Part shown: piece after piece, positions 8,473 to 17,282 of the stretch
How the letters are laid out: the number at the start of each line of letters is the position of its first letter
Numbering within the stretch: position 1 is the first letter of the stretch
Source: Limisphaerales bacterium
Lineage (GTDB): Bacteria; Verrucomicrobiota; Verrucomicrobiia; Limisphaerales; SXTU01
Length of the DNA stretch: 64,000 bases
Reading direction: 5' to 3'
Assembly: GCA_009773355.1 (NCBI GenBank)
Contig: WRPG01000011.1
Location: 116,091 to 180,090, forward strand
Translations under genes and position numbers: made by a program
Notes under the pieces: generated by a model
Seen by the model: only the letters and a program-made list of their open reading frames with translations
Databases searched by the model: none
Told to the model about the DNA's origin: nothing

Positions 8473-10752
8473 TCAGTCCTTCGCCTTCAAATGCAGCACC
8501 ACCGGGCCGTCGTGCGGCGGAGTGAAGCTCTGCACGGAGCCGCCGCGCACCGCTTCGCCTAACTGGCTCGCTTCGGTCCCGGGCGCGAACCACTCGACCG
8601 AAAATGTGGCCGAGGTGTTCCGCAGGTCCACCGTGAAGCCGCCGCGCCCCGGTTGGTAAGCGAGATACTCCCGGCCCGGATTCGCGAGGCAGTAGGCGGT
8701 CGAGGCCGCATCCGTGGAGGGCTGCATCGCGGCGAGATTGACCTTGCGCGACCAGGCGACGGTTTGCCCGATGCCTTTGCGCGACGCGACGGCTTCGGTC
8801 GGTGAGGCGTAGGCCCATTCCAGATACCAGATGTGATTGCCACGGCAGAACTGCTTCCAAAACCAGTCGTGGTCGCGCCGGGCGTTCCAGCCGAGATGGT
8901 CGGTGTCTGCGACAATGATTTTGCCCTGAAAATCCGGCGGCGGATTGGCTTTGAAGCCGAAGCCATTTCCGCCCGCTGCCGGCCCGTCCGACGGGGAAAC
9001 CCAGTCGGCGACACTTTGAAAGAGCATCTCGTTGCTGCCACGGCGCGCCCTGTCGCGGCTGTAGTAAAACGTGATGCCCGCCAGGTGTTGCTTCGGCATC
9101 CCCGCCTCGGCGCGGCGCACGAACCCGACCATGTGATTCTGCCACGGCGCGGAGTAGCTCCCGCCTTCGTTGGCGATTTCGTAGAGGACGTTGTCGAGGC
9201 CGTTGAGCGTTTCGAGCACCTTGCGGACATAGGCCTCCTGCACTGCGAGCACGCGCCGGCCCATCCCGGTGTCGCGCAACGAGTGGCTTTCCAAGCCCCA
9301 GCCATCGCCGTCCTCGTCGGCTTCGAGCCCGTTGATGTTGTTGGGTCCGGCGAGCGGATGATATTGCCACGCGTTGGTGACGTGCTGCACGCCCCAGCAC
9401 TCGAACAGCATGACCGCCACGTAAATTCCGCGCTCGCCAGCCAGCTTCACGCGCGAGCGCAGGCGCTCGAAATAGCCGTCGTCGAACTTGGACAGGTCGA
9501 ACTTGGGCTTGCCGTCGTTCGCCAAACCCGGCCCGGTGCGCTGCCACGGATGGGGCTGGCTGTGTTCGGTCTGTTTGGTCTTCGTGTCGCCCTCGGTCCA
9601 CTTGGGAAGCTCCCAGCGCCACAGCCGCGTGAAGTTGTGGCCGCTGGCCTCGAGCAGTTTCAGGAACGCGTCGAAATCGAAAACCGGCGGCGGCTCCGCG
9701 CCGGATTCGAGCCGGTGCCCGGTGTCCGGGAAGCTCTGCCAGATGTGCGAGCCGGCCAGATACACCGCGTGCAACGAGCCATCGGAATTTGTGGAGCCGT
9801 CGGCGAAGTAGCGCGGGTTCGTCGGATGCACGCGGAGCGGCCCGCGTGCGGCCGGCTTGGCTGCCGGTGTCCACTGCCCCGCAACCACTGCGAGTTGCGC
9901 GTGAGAAGCGGCGTCCTTGACTGCGCCTTCCACCAAGCCGAGGACGAACTTGTGCCCGGCACCGCGAAACTGCGGCTTGCCACCTGGTCCGCGCCCGAAG
10001 CCAAACACCACCATGCCGTCGGACGCATCGAGTCCGGCGCGCGTGCTGCCCATGAACCAGAGCGTGTCCGGCAACGCATCCTGCTCCGCCTGCGCGAGGA
10101 GGAGCACGCGGGGCGACTGGTCATCGCCGAAGTAGGCCCAGCGCCACTGCTCGAAGAGCTGGCGTTTGGTGTCAGTGATTTCGCGGCGCGGTCCGCCGGT
10201 GTCGGTGCCCCAGTAGTGCGTGCGCGGCGACCAGCGCCCGCCGATGGTGCCCTCGTAAAGAAACCACCACGCGTATTCAGCGGGAGCCTTCTCCATCGTG
10301 AACACGGCGTTCGTCTCGGTGAAACGCCACGACCACGCCCAGCGCCCGCTCTTGCTCACGGTGCGGATGGTGTCGCCACCCGCGAGCGAGCTCACGCACT
10401 GGTCATGGCCGGGATGGCCCGCGCCCGCGTCGGGGTTGTCCTTGCCAAAGACGGTGTTGGGAACGCCGCGAAAACCCGCCGCGGCGGACGCGGGGACTTC
10501 CTTCAACGGCTCCTTGCGAAAGGAAATCCAGTCCTTGCCGTCGCGGTCAATGAGCCGCGAGAAGCCGCCGCCCGCCTTGTCGTAGTGATACGTCGCGCTC
10601 GCCGTGGCGACCTTGAACTGCGCGCGCCCTTCGTGTTCCGCCTCGGTGATGGTCACGGCACGCGCGGATGCCAAGGCACCCAGCAACGCCAGCACGCCGA
10701 GGCAGCAATGGCTTCGTAAGCCGGCGCGCCGCGATGACGGCAGCCCGTTCAT
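8473..10752 (-). CDS. Glycoside-hydrolase-like TIM-barrel protein with shared N-terminal module and collagen-binding-like C-terminal domain
   Basis: A 759-aa exported protein. Residues ~35-300 are the module shared with the 620-aa protein of the same locus (DRDGKDWISF, YEGTIGGRW, MVVFGFGRG). At ~310 a typical glycoside-hydrolase entry 'NPRYFADGS...VYLAGSHIWQSF' opens a TIM barrel similar to DUF4038/GH5-like families; LYEIANEGG near residue 525 places an Asn-Glu pair as candidate acid/base. The C-terminus (ANPGREYLAYQPG..FTVDLRN..FSVEWFAPGT) closely resembles the beta-sandwich called 'putative collagen-binding domain of a collagenase' (PF12904) that commonly follows such barrels. Its ATG overlaps the stop of the upstream 420-aa gene. 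The substrate and second catalytic carboxylate are not assigned. Confidence 0.72.
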   Translation of the reverse strand: MNGLPSSRRAGLRSHCCLGVLALLGALASARAVTITEAEHEGRAQFKVATASATYHYDKAGGGFSRLIDRDGKDWISFRKEPLKEVPASAAAGFRGVPNTVFGKDNPDAGAGHPGHDQCVSSLAGGDTIRTVSKSGRWAWSWRFTETNAVFTMEKAPAEYAWWFLYEGTIGGRWSPRTHYWGTDTGGPRREITDTKRQLFEQWRWAYFGDDQSPRVLLLAQAEQDALPDTLWFMGSTRAGLDASDGMVVFGFGRGPGGKPQFRGAGHKFVLGLVEGAVKDAASHAQLAVVAGQWTPAAKPAARGPLRVHPTNPRYFADGSTNSDGSLHAVYLAGSHIWQSFPDTGHRLESGAEPPPVFDFDAFLKLLEASGHNFTRLWRWELPKWTEGDTKTKQTEHSQPHPWQRTGPGLANDGKPKFDLSKFDDGYFERLRSRVKLAGERGIYVAVMLFECWGVQHVTNAWQYHPLAGPNNINGLEADEDGDGWGLESHSLRDTGMGRRVLAVQEAYVRKVLETLNGLDNVLYEIANEGGSYSAPWQNHMVGFVRRAEAGMPKQHLAGITFYYSRDRARRGSNEMLFQSVADWVSPSDGPAAGGNGFGFKANPPPDFQGKIIVADTDHLGWNARRDHDWFWKQFCRGNHIWYLEWAYASPTEAVASRKGIGQTVAWSRKVNLAAMQPSTDAASTAYCLANPGREYLAYQPGRGGFTVDLRNTSATFSVEWFAPGTEASQLGEAVRGGSVQSFTPPHDGPVVLHLKAKD

Positions 10753-12011
10753 TTCTTGTATTCGATGAGCAGCACCGGGCCGGGCCAGTTAATCTCGAAC
10801 ATGTGGCCCATGAACGTCGAGAAGGTCGTGATCTCATTGCGGCCGGGCTTGAGGCGGGCAAGCGGAACCTCCAAGGCATCCTGATCGTAGTTGTGGAATT
10901 CGCCGAAGCGGCTGGCCAGGCGCTCGCCGTTGAGCCGCAGCTCGTGGACGCTGGTGTCCTCCACGTCGCCGCTCCACGTCGAGAGCACCAGCCGCGCGAA
11001 GGTCGCCCCGGCCAGGTCACTCTCTTTGAGCACGAAGCTGCCCTTGGGCGATTCCTTGCCGGCGCGCGACATCCATTTTTCGGGCACGACATCGCACTTG
11101 ATCATGCGCACGCCGCGATGGGCGCGCTTCTGCTCGAGGTTGCCGATGGGCGGCGTGAGATAAGTGAGTCCGGTGGTGTCAGTGATTCTGGCGCGGACGC
11201 GGACGGGCGCGGATTGGTCAGGCAGCCAGCGCGCGTCGTATTTCACGCGCCACGGCGCGCTCGTCACGGTGCCGAGGTGGTGCTGCAACACGCCGTGATG
11301 GGTCGAATACTGCCACTCGCGCCAGACGCCGTCGCCGTCCCAGTCGAAGTCGTCGTATTCGCCGATGAACTCGACGCGCACGATGGCACCGTTGGGGCTG
11401 CTGGCGCTCACTTCGAGCCGGAGCGTGTCGCCGAAGGTCGAGCCTTCCTTGGGCGAGATGAATTCGCCAGCCGGGTGCGGCTTCTTCGTGGCATCGTAAA
11501 ACACGCGCGCCGTGAAGTCGTAAATCCAGTAGAAGCCCCAGTCGTTGGCGAAGGCGATCTGCTTGCCGGCGGTGAAGCGGAACACGTTTTCGCCCTTGAC
11601 CAGTTGCGCGAGCGGGATGGGCGCGGCGTTGTTGCCGAGCAGCACGCGGTAAAAGCGCTGCGGCTCCGTCGGCGTGCCGGACAGCGTGGGCAGATCAATC
11701 CAGCCGTGGTCGTTGACGCGGAAGCGCTGGCCGGCGGTGCCGATGTGCCCGCCCCAATACTCGGCGCTCAACTCCGCGCGCGTCGCGCCGGCGACATCGA
11801 GCGTGAGCGGCTTGGGCACATGGCGCTTCATCGTGGCCATGCCGATGTGCTCGCCGGTGAAGACGCGCTTGGTGTCGGGATCGAGTTCCGCGAAATGCGT
11901 CGTGGGCGGCGCACCGTAAGTGTAGGTGACCTCGCGGAACACCTCCTGGCTTGGCGCGGATGACCCCGCCACGAGGGCGAGCAAGGCGAGGAAGGGGCGG
12001 CCGTAGTTCAT
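10749..12011 (-). CDS. Exported protein of unknown function, beta-sandwich-like
   Basis: A 420-aa secreted protein (MNYGRPFLALLALVAGSSAPSQ signal). It is rich in aromatic residues and predicted strands, with phrases typical of carbohydrate-binding beta-sandwiches: LRLNGERLASRFGEFHNYDQDALEVP and LVKGENVFRFTAGKQ read like galactose-binding-fold 'fictional family' sugar-binding segments, and a central PKEGSTFGDTLRLEVSASSPNG looks Ig-like. EYDDFDWDGDGVW has a calcium-loop look (DxDxDG). I see no catalytic motif. It lies 10 bp after the AraC gene and overlaps the TIM-barrel gene by 4 bp, so it is probably a binding or structural partner of that enzyme. Confidence 0.6.
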   Translation of the reverse strand: MNYGRPFLALLALVAGSSAPSQEVFREVTYTYGAPPTTHFAELDPDTKRVFTGEHIGMATMKRHVPKPLTLDVAGATRAELSAEYWGGHIGTAGQRFRVNDHGWIDLPTLSGTPTEPQRFYRVLLGNNAAPIPLAQLVKGENVFRFTAGKQIAFANDWGFYWIYDFTARVFYDATKKPHPAGEFISPKEGSTFGDTLRLEVSASSPNGAIVRVEFIGEYDDFDWDGDGVWREWQYSTHHGVLQHHLGTVTSAPWRVKYDARWLPDQSAPVRVRARITDTTGLTYLTPPIGNLEQKRAHRGVRMIKCDVVPEKWMSRAGKESPKGSFVLKESDLAGATFARLVLSTWSGDVEDTSVHELRLNGERLASRFGEFHNYDQDALEVPLARLKPGRNEITTFSTFMGHMFEINWPGPVLLIEYKK

Positions 12012-12021
12012 AGGCGGAGGT

Positions 12022-12888
12022 TCAGTTCAGCGCCGGCATCCGCTTGCGGAACTCGGTCGGGTTCACTTTCTTGGCGCGGCGGAAACTCCGGTTGAAGCTG
12101 GCCACGTTGGCGAAGCCGCAGGCCAGCGCGACCTCGGTGACGTTCATCTCGTGCTCGGAGAGCAGACGGCAGGCGCGGCCGATGCGCAGCTCGGTCACGA
12201 AGTCATGGAAGGTTTTCCCGGTGCGGGCCTTGAAGAAGCGGCTGAACGCGCCGGGACTGAAGTGCGCGGCGGCGGCGATCTCGTCGCGATGGATCGGCTC
12301 GGCGATGCGCTCCTGGATCAGCTCGCAGACCTTGCGGAGGCGTTCGCCATTCTGGTCGGGCAGCTTGGGCAGGAAGCCGGCGCTGCAAATCGGCACCAGT
12401 TCCTCCGAGCCGGCGAGCAGGTGCAGGAGTTGCAAGAGGTCCAGCACACGTTGGAAGCCCTCGTGCGACGGCATCGCCTGCATCAGCGCGGCGGCCGCCC
12501 GGCGGGCTTTGCCGCGCGCCTGCAAGCCCACGGCGGCGCGCTTGAGCAGGCGGTGGATCGGCTCGGCTTCCGACCGCTTGAAAAAATCCGCGCCGAGAAA
12601 GTCCTCCGTGAAATAGACGATGACGCAGTGGAGTTCGCGGTCGCGCCGCGTGGCCGGCTCATCGAACTGCCACGCGTGGGGCAGGTTCGGGCCGAGCAAG
12701 GAGACTTCGCCGGCCTCCAGCGGCCCGATGTTGTCGCCGACGATGCGGTGGCCCGCGCCCTTGATGACGAGCCCGAGCTGATACTCCGGGTGGAAATGCC
12801 AGGTGCAGTGGTAGCTCGGCCCGCGCAGTTCGAGGAGGCGGAGGGATTCCTGCGCCGGGTGGGTCACCTGATGGTAGGTCACTTTCAT
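12022..12888 (-). CDS. AraC-family transcriptional regulator with N-terminal cupin
   Basis: A 288-aa regulator. Residues ~10-100 form a cupin-like sensor (HCTWHFHPEYQLGLVIKG, GEVSLLGPNLPHAW) and the last ~100 residues are two helix-turn-helix motifs of the AraC/XylS type (IHRDEIAAAAHFSPGAFSRFFKARTGKTFHDF and VTEVALACGFANVASFNRSFRRAKKVNPTEFRKR). It is the first gene of the minus-strand locus, only 10 bp before the next gene, so it probably controls its own operon in response to a sugar bound by the cupin. The 217-bp space upstream, shared with the divergent prepilin gene, is the likely control region; no operator could be defined by eye. Confidence 0.9.
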   Translation of the reverse strand: MKVTYHQVTHPAQESLRLLELRGPSYHCTWHFHPEYQLGLVIKGAGHRIVGDNIGPLEAGEVSLLGPNLPHAWQFDEPATRRDRELHCVIVYFTEDFLGADFFKRSEAEPIHRLLKRAAVGLQARGKARRAAAALMQAMPSHEGFQRVLDLLQLLHLLAGSEELVPICSAGFLPKLPDQNGERLRKVCELIQERIAEPIHRDEIAAAAHFSPGAFSRFFKARTGKTFHDFVTELRIGRACRLLSEHEMNVTEVALACGFANVASFNRSFRRAKKVNPTEFRKRMPALN

Positions 12889-13105
12889 GGCAAGCTTGAG
12901 TTCGTCGAGTTCATCGCCCGCGCGCGGCTGGGTGGCTTGGGCAAAATCTTTTTACCCATGCCGGCGGGGCGGCACAACGCAAACCGCCGAAAGGTCACCG
13001 AAAGACAAAAACTCGGCACGGAGGGAGTAGCGACGGCCCGGCGGAAGGCTCAGGCTGAAACCGTCATCAACCATCAACCACCCACTCCATCCATTTCATC
13101 CACCC

Positions 13106-13906
13106 ATGAAGTCCCGAGCCTGTCCGGCCATTGACCAGCGCGCGTTCACCCTCATCGAGCTGCTCGTGGTCATCGCCATCATCGCGATTCTTGCCGGCAT
13201 GTTGCTGCCGGCCTTGAGCAAGGCGAAGGCGAAGGCCAAGACCACCCAGTGCCTGAACAACAACCGGCAACTGGGGATGGCGACGATCCTCTACAAGGAC
13301 GAGTTCGACGACCGGTTTTGCTTCGGCCCGTTCCGGGTCAACAACGCGGCGAGGCTGGTGAACCCCGGTGGCTGGGTGGCCATGCTCATCCCCTACATGG
13401 GCGGCAGCACCAATACCAACAGCCCGCCCAAGTCACTGGTCTGCTCCGCCGCCATGAACGATTTGCTGGGCCAGTTCCCGTTCAAGGTGCATTACCGGGC
13501 CAACCGGCACGTCTTTCGTGACACTACCTTCGCGGCGGCCCCGGCTCCGCTGCGCAGCGCGTTCATCCAGCAACCGTCGCAGATCAACATCCATACGGAG
13601 AAGGAGGCCAACAACGGCGGTTTCTCCGACGACGTGGGCGCCTTCAACGGCTATCGCACCAGTTGGAACTCCACCCCCGCCTCGCGGCTCAGCATGAGGC
13701 GACACAATGACGGCATGGTGGGCACGGCGGCGGATGGTCACGCTGAGTGGCTGCGGATGCCGCCTTTCAGCTTCGGAGCCGCCGCCCCCGCAAACCTGGA
13801 GGCGCTGGGGGACGTGGGCGGCGGTGATCAAACCGGTGCCAGTTGGCCCAAGGGCGGGCGGGAGAAGCTTTTCATTCGTTTCCAAAGTGCCGGCGGCGGC
13901 TTCTGA
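13106..13906 (+). CDS. Prepilin-type protein with H-X9-DG motif (first of tandem pair)
   Basis: A 266-aa type IV pilin-like/pseudopilin protein. The class III leader ends before [19 protein letters not shown], with the conserved Glu at +5 and a hydrophobic helix; the following [13 protein letters not shown] is characteristic of Verrucomicrobia/Lentisphaerae pseudopilins. Near the C-terminus [17 protein letters not shown] fits the prepilin-processing-associated H-X9-DG motif. It would be cleaved by a PilD-type peptidase and assembled into a pseudopilus or displayed on the cell envelope. A second member follows 28 bp downstream. Such genes are strongly amplified in these phyla, often with carbohydrate-use genes; a specific role here is unknown. 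Confidence 0.85.
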   Translation: MKSRACPAIDQRAFTLIELLVVIAIIAILAGMLLPALSKAKAKAKTTQCLNNNRQLGMATILYKDEFDDRFCFGPFRVNNAARLVNPGGWVAMLIPYMGGSTNTNSPPKSLVCSAAMNDLLGQFPFKVHYRANRHVFRDTTFAAAPAPLRSAFIQQPSQINIHTEKEANNGGFSDDVGAFNGYRTSWNSTPASRLSMRRHNDGMVGTAADGHAEWLRMPPFSFGAAAPANLEALGDVGGGDQTGASWPKGGREKLFIRFQSAGGGF

Positions 13907-13934
13907 ACGTCGCCCAGTCTCAACCCAGCCTGCC

Positions 13935-14798
13935 ATGAAGTTCAAACCCCGCTCCGCCACTGTTTGCCGGGCCTTCACCCTCATCGAATTGCTCGTCGTC
14001 ATCGCCATCATTGCGATCCTGGCCGGGATGCTGTTGCCGGCCTTGAGCAAGGCCAAGCAGAAGGGGCAGGGCATCGCGTGCCTCAACAACAGCAAGCAAA
14101 TCCTGCTCGCGTGGCAGCTCTACGCCGGCGACCACGACGACCGCATGGCCTGGTGCGCCAACTCCGCGAACGCGGGCAAACAGGCGAACGCGGCGAGCTG
14201 GGTGGCCGGCTTCCTCGGCAAGCCGGGCACCAACCCCACCGACAACACGAACACCGACATGCTCATCGGCCAGGGCTTCGTGCAGTTCGGCTCCATCGGC
14301 CAATACACGAAGGTGTGGCAGGTCTACAAGTGCCCGGCGGACAAGAGCACTTTCGGCGGTGCCTCCCGCGCGCGGAGCATCTCGATGAACGGCTTCATGA
14401 ACCCGAACCCGACGAGCAGCCCGAGCGGCGGCCTGACCACCGGCGTCTATGCCACGCTCCCCAAGTTCAAGCGCCTCGGCGACCTCGTGTCCCTCTCGCC
14501 GGCAGACGCGATGGTGTTCTGGGATGAACACGAGGACAGCATCAATGACGGCTTCTTCCTGGTCGTGGGCAACGGCGCCAATCCCAAAAATCCCGCGCAA
14601 TACCGGATCGTGGACTGGCCCGCCTCGTATCACAACGGCTGCGCGGGCATCGCCTTCGCGGACGGCCACTCCGAGATTCACAAATGGCAGGATGCGCGCA
14701 CCATGCCGCGCGTCGGCCAGTTGCCGGCCGGCACCCAGGCACAGCCCAACAACCCCGACATCGGCTGGATGCAGGCGCACGCGACGGCGGTGCCCTGA
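13935..14798 (+). CDS. Prepilin-type protein with H-X9-DG motif (second of tandem pair)
   Basis: A 287-aa paralogue of the preceding gene. The start [20 protein letters not shown] is preferred over the upstream in-frame start in the track. Leader and helix are almost identical to its neighbour ([21 protein letters not shown], then [12 protein letters not shown]), while the globular part differs: a [10 protein letters not shown] segment and a [21 protein letters not shown]9-DG block. The near identity over the first ~35 codons, also at the DNA level, suggests recent duplication or gene conversion of the leader region. It is probably co-transcribed with the first prepilin and the DUF1080 gene. 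Confidence 0.85.
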   Translation: MKFKPRSATVCRAFTLIELLVVIAIIAILAGMLLPALSKAKQKGQGIACLNNSKQILLAWQLYAGDHDDRMAWCANSANAGKQANAASWVAGFLGKPGTNPTDNTNTDMLIGQGFVQFGSIGQYTKVWQVYKCPADKSTFGGASRARSISMNGFMNPNPTSSPSGGLTTGVYATLPKFKRLGDLVSLSPADAMVFWDEHEDSINDGFFLVVGNGANPKNPAQYRIVDWPASYHNGCAGIAFADGHSEIHKWQDARTMPRVGQLPAGTQAQPNNPDIGWMQAHATAVP

Positions 14799-14826
14799 CC
14801 CGGTCTCCCTCACCCAACATCCCAAT

Positions 14827-15552
14827 ATGAAATCCCTCGCAGTCCTGCTCGCTCTCGCCTTCGCCAGCGCCGTTTCAGTGGCGGCGGCGGAACCGGAATT
14901 CCAGCCCCTCTTCAACGGCAAGGACCTCACCGGCTGGGAGGGCAAGCCGGAGTATTTCTCGGTGAAGGACGGCGTGATTCACGCCGAGACCACAGCGGCC
15001 AATCCCCTGAAGAAAAACACCTTCCTCATCTACACCGCGCGGGAGTTCGGCGACTTCGAGCTGCGCTTCGACTACAAGTGCGTGGGCGGCAACTCCGGGA
15101 TGCAGTATCGCAGCGAGCGCCTGCCGGACTTCGTGCTCAAGGGCTACCAGTCCGACTTCGAGAACACCAACCGCTTCACCGGGATGTTCTTCGAGGAGAA
15201 CGGCCGCATGTTCATGGCCTATCCCGGCGAATACGTGACCGTGAAGCCGCTCACCGACGCGGACAAGGCGCAGGACAAGCGCGGCAAGGCCAGGGCGAAG
15301 CTGGACAAGGTGAAGTTCGCCACCACCGAGGAAAGCTTCAGCCACATCAAGGACGCGACCGCGTGGCACTCGATGACCATCATCGCCCGCGGCAACACGT
15401 TCGTTCACATCCTCGACGGCCGCGTGATGAGCGTGGCTGTGGACGAGGACGCGAAGAACTTCCGCAAGGCCGGCCTGCTCGGCCTGCAAGTCCACCAAGG
15501 CCCGCCGATGACGGTTGACCTGAAGAATGTCCGCATCCGCGAGCTGAAGTGA
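14827..15552 (+). CDS. DUF1080 (3-keto-disaccharide hydrolase-like) exported protein
   Basis: A 241-aa exported protein with signal peptide MKSLAVLLALAFASAVSVAAA followed by a concanavalin-like jelly roll: FQPLFNGKDLTGWEG, FSVKDGVIHAE, YKCVGGNSGMQYRS, WHSMTIIARGNTFVHILDGR and GLLGLQVHQGPPMTVDLKNVRIREL are hallmark blocks of DUF1080 (PF06439). Some members hydrolyse 3-keto-glucosides; for this protein catalysis is inferred from family only. It sits 28 bp after the second prepilin, so surface display and glycan handling may be linked. Confidence 0.85.
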   Translation: MKSLAVLLALAFASAVSVAAAEPEFQPLFNGKDLTGWEGKPEYFSVKDGVIHAETTAANPLKKNTFLIYTAREFGDFELRFDYKCVGGNSGMQYRSERLPDFVLKGYQSDFENTNRFTGMFFEENGRMFMAYPGEYVTVKPLTDADKAQDKRGKARAKLDKVKFATTEESFSHIKDATAWHSMTIIARGNTFVHILDGRVMSVAVDEDAKNFRKAGLLGLQVHQGPPMTVDLKNVRIRELK

Positions 15553-15643
15553 GCCGCGCCACCTCGAAGGTGTGGTTCAGTCGGTCGCGAGGGGCCATGA
15601 AATCGCCGTTGTCATCACGGGGCCGGCGGCTATGCTGTCGGCC

Positions 15644-16099
15644 ATGCGTTGCGCGTCTGGATTGGTTGCCGTCCTCCTCTTCCTCAGCGCCGCCCTCGCC
15701 CAGGCGGGCAGCGGCAAGGTGCTCAAGGTGCTGCCCCACTTCCTCGACCGCGCCGGCAAGTCTACGCTCTCGCCCAGCCTCTTCGAGCGCGACGCGTATC
15801 AAGCGCACTTGCGCAAGCACCCGGAGGAAATCAGCGCGCTGCGATTCGACGTGAACTGGTCGGCGGGCGGCGGGAAGTCTGCGGGTCTCAAACTGCGGGT
15901 TGAAGCGCGCGGCGGCAAGGCGGCGGCGCAGCCGAAGACGCTCGAAACCACCGTGAAGCCCGGCTGGACCGGCAGCGCGTGGTCGGCGGTGACGCTGGAC
16001 AAGGACGCCTACCACCAGCTCGGCAGCGTGGTCGCGTGGCGCGTGACGCTGTGGGACGGCGAGACGATGCTGGCGGAGCAGAAGTCGTTTTTGTGGTGA
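15644..16099 (+). CDS. Small exported protein of unknown function
   Basis: A 151-aa protein if started at MRCASGLVAVLLFLSAALAQAG, which gives a good signal peptide; the track's 175-aa version and an ATG 12 bp upstream are alternatives. The mature part is predicted mainly beta (VLPHFLDRAGKSTLSPSLFERDAYQ, RVTLWDGETMLAEQKSFLW) with a repeated VxWRVTLW-type strand. I do not recognise the family. It resembles small secreted accessory proteins common in Verrucomicrobia, and it lies between the DUF1080 gene and pyrF with no obvious functional tie to either. Confidence 0.6.
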   Translation: MRCASGLVAVLLFLSAALAQAGSGKVLKVLPHFLDRAGKSTLSPSLFERDAYQAHLRKHPEEISALRFDVNWSAGGGKSAGLKLRVEARGGKAAAQPKTLETTVKPGWTGSAWSAVTLDKDAYHQLGSVVAWRVTLWDGETMLAEQKSFLW

Positions 16100-16139
16100 G
16101 CGGGGCAGGGGAACCCTGTCCAAGTTGGAGTCCTGAAGC

Positions 16140-16850
16140 ATGAGCCAGTCGCGCAACCCCATCATCGTCGCCCTCGACGTGCCGCACTTGGAATCGGCCC
16201 TCGCCTTGGTCACGCAGCTCGCACCAGTCGTCGGCGCGTTCAAGGTGGGCAAGGAACTCTTCGTCGCCACCGGGCCGGACATCGTGCGGCGCATCCGCGA
16301 CACGGGCGCGTCCGTCTTCCTCGACCTCAAGTTCCACGACATTCCCAACACGGTTGCGAAGGCCGTGGAGGCGGCGGTGCGGCTCGACGTGCAGATGCTG
16401 ACCATCCACACCAGCGGCGGGCTGGCGATGATGCAGGCGGCGCAGCAGTCGGCGGAGGCAGCCGCGCTCCGCACCGGCAAGACGCAGCCGCTGGTGCTGG
16501 GCGTCACAGTGCTGACGAGCCTGAACACGAACGACCTGGCGGAAGTCGGCGTGCCGCACGACGTGGGCAATCAGGTCGAGCGGCTGGCGAGCCTGGCGGC
16601 CAAGGCGGGCTTGGGCGGGCTGGTTTGCTCCCCGCTGGAGATCGCCCGGCTGCGCCAGATCCTTCCGCAAAGTGTTCAGCTCGTGACCCCCGGCATCCGC
16701 CCCGCCGACAGCAAGGCCGACGACCAGAAGCGCACGCTCACGCCGAAGGAGGCGATGACAGCGGGCGCGAGCTGGCTGGTGATTGGCCGGCCCATCTGCG
16801 CCGCGCCGAACCCACGCGCGGCAGCGGAGGCGATTCTCGCTTCGCTGTAG
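16140..16850 (+). CDS. pyrF: Orotidine 5'-phosphate decarboxylase
   Basis: A 236-aa cytoplasmic enzyme converting OMP to UMP in the last step of de novo pyrimidine synthesis. IIVALDVPHLESALAL at the start and the catalytic block FLDLKFHDIPNTVAKAV (Asp-x-Lys-x-x-x-Asp) are diagnostic of the shorter, bacterial class of PyrF; LVTPGIRPADSKADDQKR gives the phosphate-gripper loop and WLVIGRPI the C-terminal barrel strand. The length is normal for the family. It stands 40 bp after the small exported protein and is followed by an inverted repeat that could end transcription. Confidence 0.95.
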   Translation: MSQSRNPIIVALDVPHLESALALVTQLAPVVGAFKVGKELFVATGPDIVRRIRDTGASVFLDLKFHDIPNTVAKAVEAAVRLDVQMLTIHTSGGLAMMQAAQQSAEAAALRTGKTQPLVLGVTVLTSLNTNDLAEVGVPHDVGNQVERLASLAAKAGLGGLVCSPLEIARLRQILPQSVQLVTPGIRPADSKADDQKRTLTPKEAMTAGASWLVIGRPICAAPNPRAAAEAILASL

Positions 16851-16854
16851 AGCA

Positions 16855-16947
16855 GGTTCAAAGTTTCAAGTTCAAGGTTCAAAGGTGTCCGGTGCATCCG
16901 AGCGCTTCAGCCCGACTTGGAACCTCGAACCTTGAACTTTGAACTCC
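16855..16947. repeat. Imperfect inverted repeat between pyrF and the 90-aa gene
   Basis: Two AT-richer arms face each other: GGTTCAAAGTTTCAAGTTCAAGG and the reverse complement of AACCTCGAACCTTGAACTTTGAACTCC, about 35 bp apart. Each arm is itself built of repeated TTCAA(A/G) units. It can fold into a long hairpin and sits directly after the pyrF stop, so it may act as a transcript end or simply be a dispersed palindrome. Its base composition is unlike the flanking genes. Confidence 0.7.
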
Positions 16948-17003
16948 TCATCCAACCCGACTTGCGCCTTGCAGTTTGAAGTCCGCCCGGTAGTTTCGCG
17001 CGC

Positions 17004-17276
17004 GTGTCACAACCGGTGAAAAAGACGAAGCCACCCAAGGCCGTGATGCTCGGCGTCGGACTCGACTCCGACGGGCACAAGCGCGTGACGACCGGCGACA
17101 ACTTCGCCCTCGTCGGCGGCTCGAAGGACACCCATGAGCAGATGACCGAGAAGGCCATCAAGATCAACGAGAAGCTCAAGCAGAAGGGCAAGCAGCTCGA
17201 AGAAGTCTCACGCGAGGAGTTCGACGACATCGCGCACTCCGTCGGCCTGCACAAGCACAGCCCACAGGCAAACTGA
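17004..17276 (+). CDS. Small charged protein of unknown function preceding nuoA
   Basis: A 90-aa cytoplasmic protein starting with GTG. It is lysine-rich (KKTKPPKAVMLGVGLDSDGHKR, EKAIKINEKLKQKGKQLEE) with a helical, possibly coiled-coil C-terminal half and no membrane segment. I do not recognise the family. It ends six bases before the nuoA ATG, so it is probably the first cistron of the complex I transcript, but nothing in it resembles a known complex I subunit or assembly factor. Confidence 0.65.
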   Translation: MSQPVKKTKPPKAVMLGVGLDSDGHKRVTTGDNFALVGGSKDTHEQMTEKAIKINEKLKQKGKQLEEVSREEFDDIAHSVGLHKHSPQAN

Positions 17277-17282
17277 TTTCCC

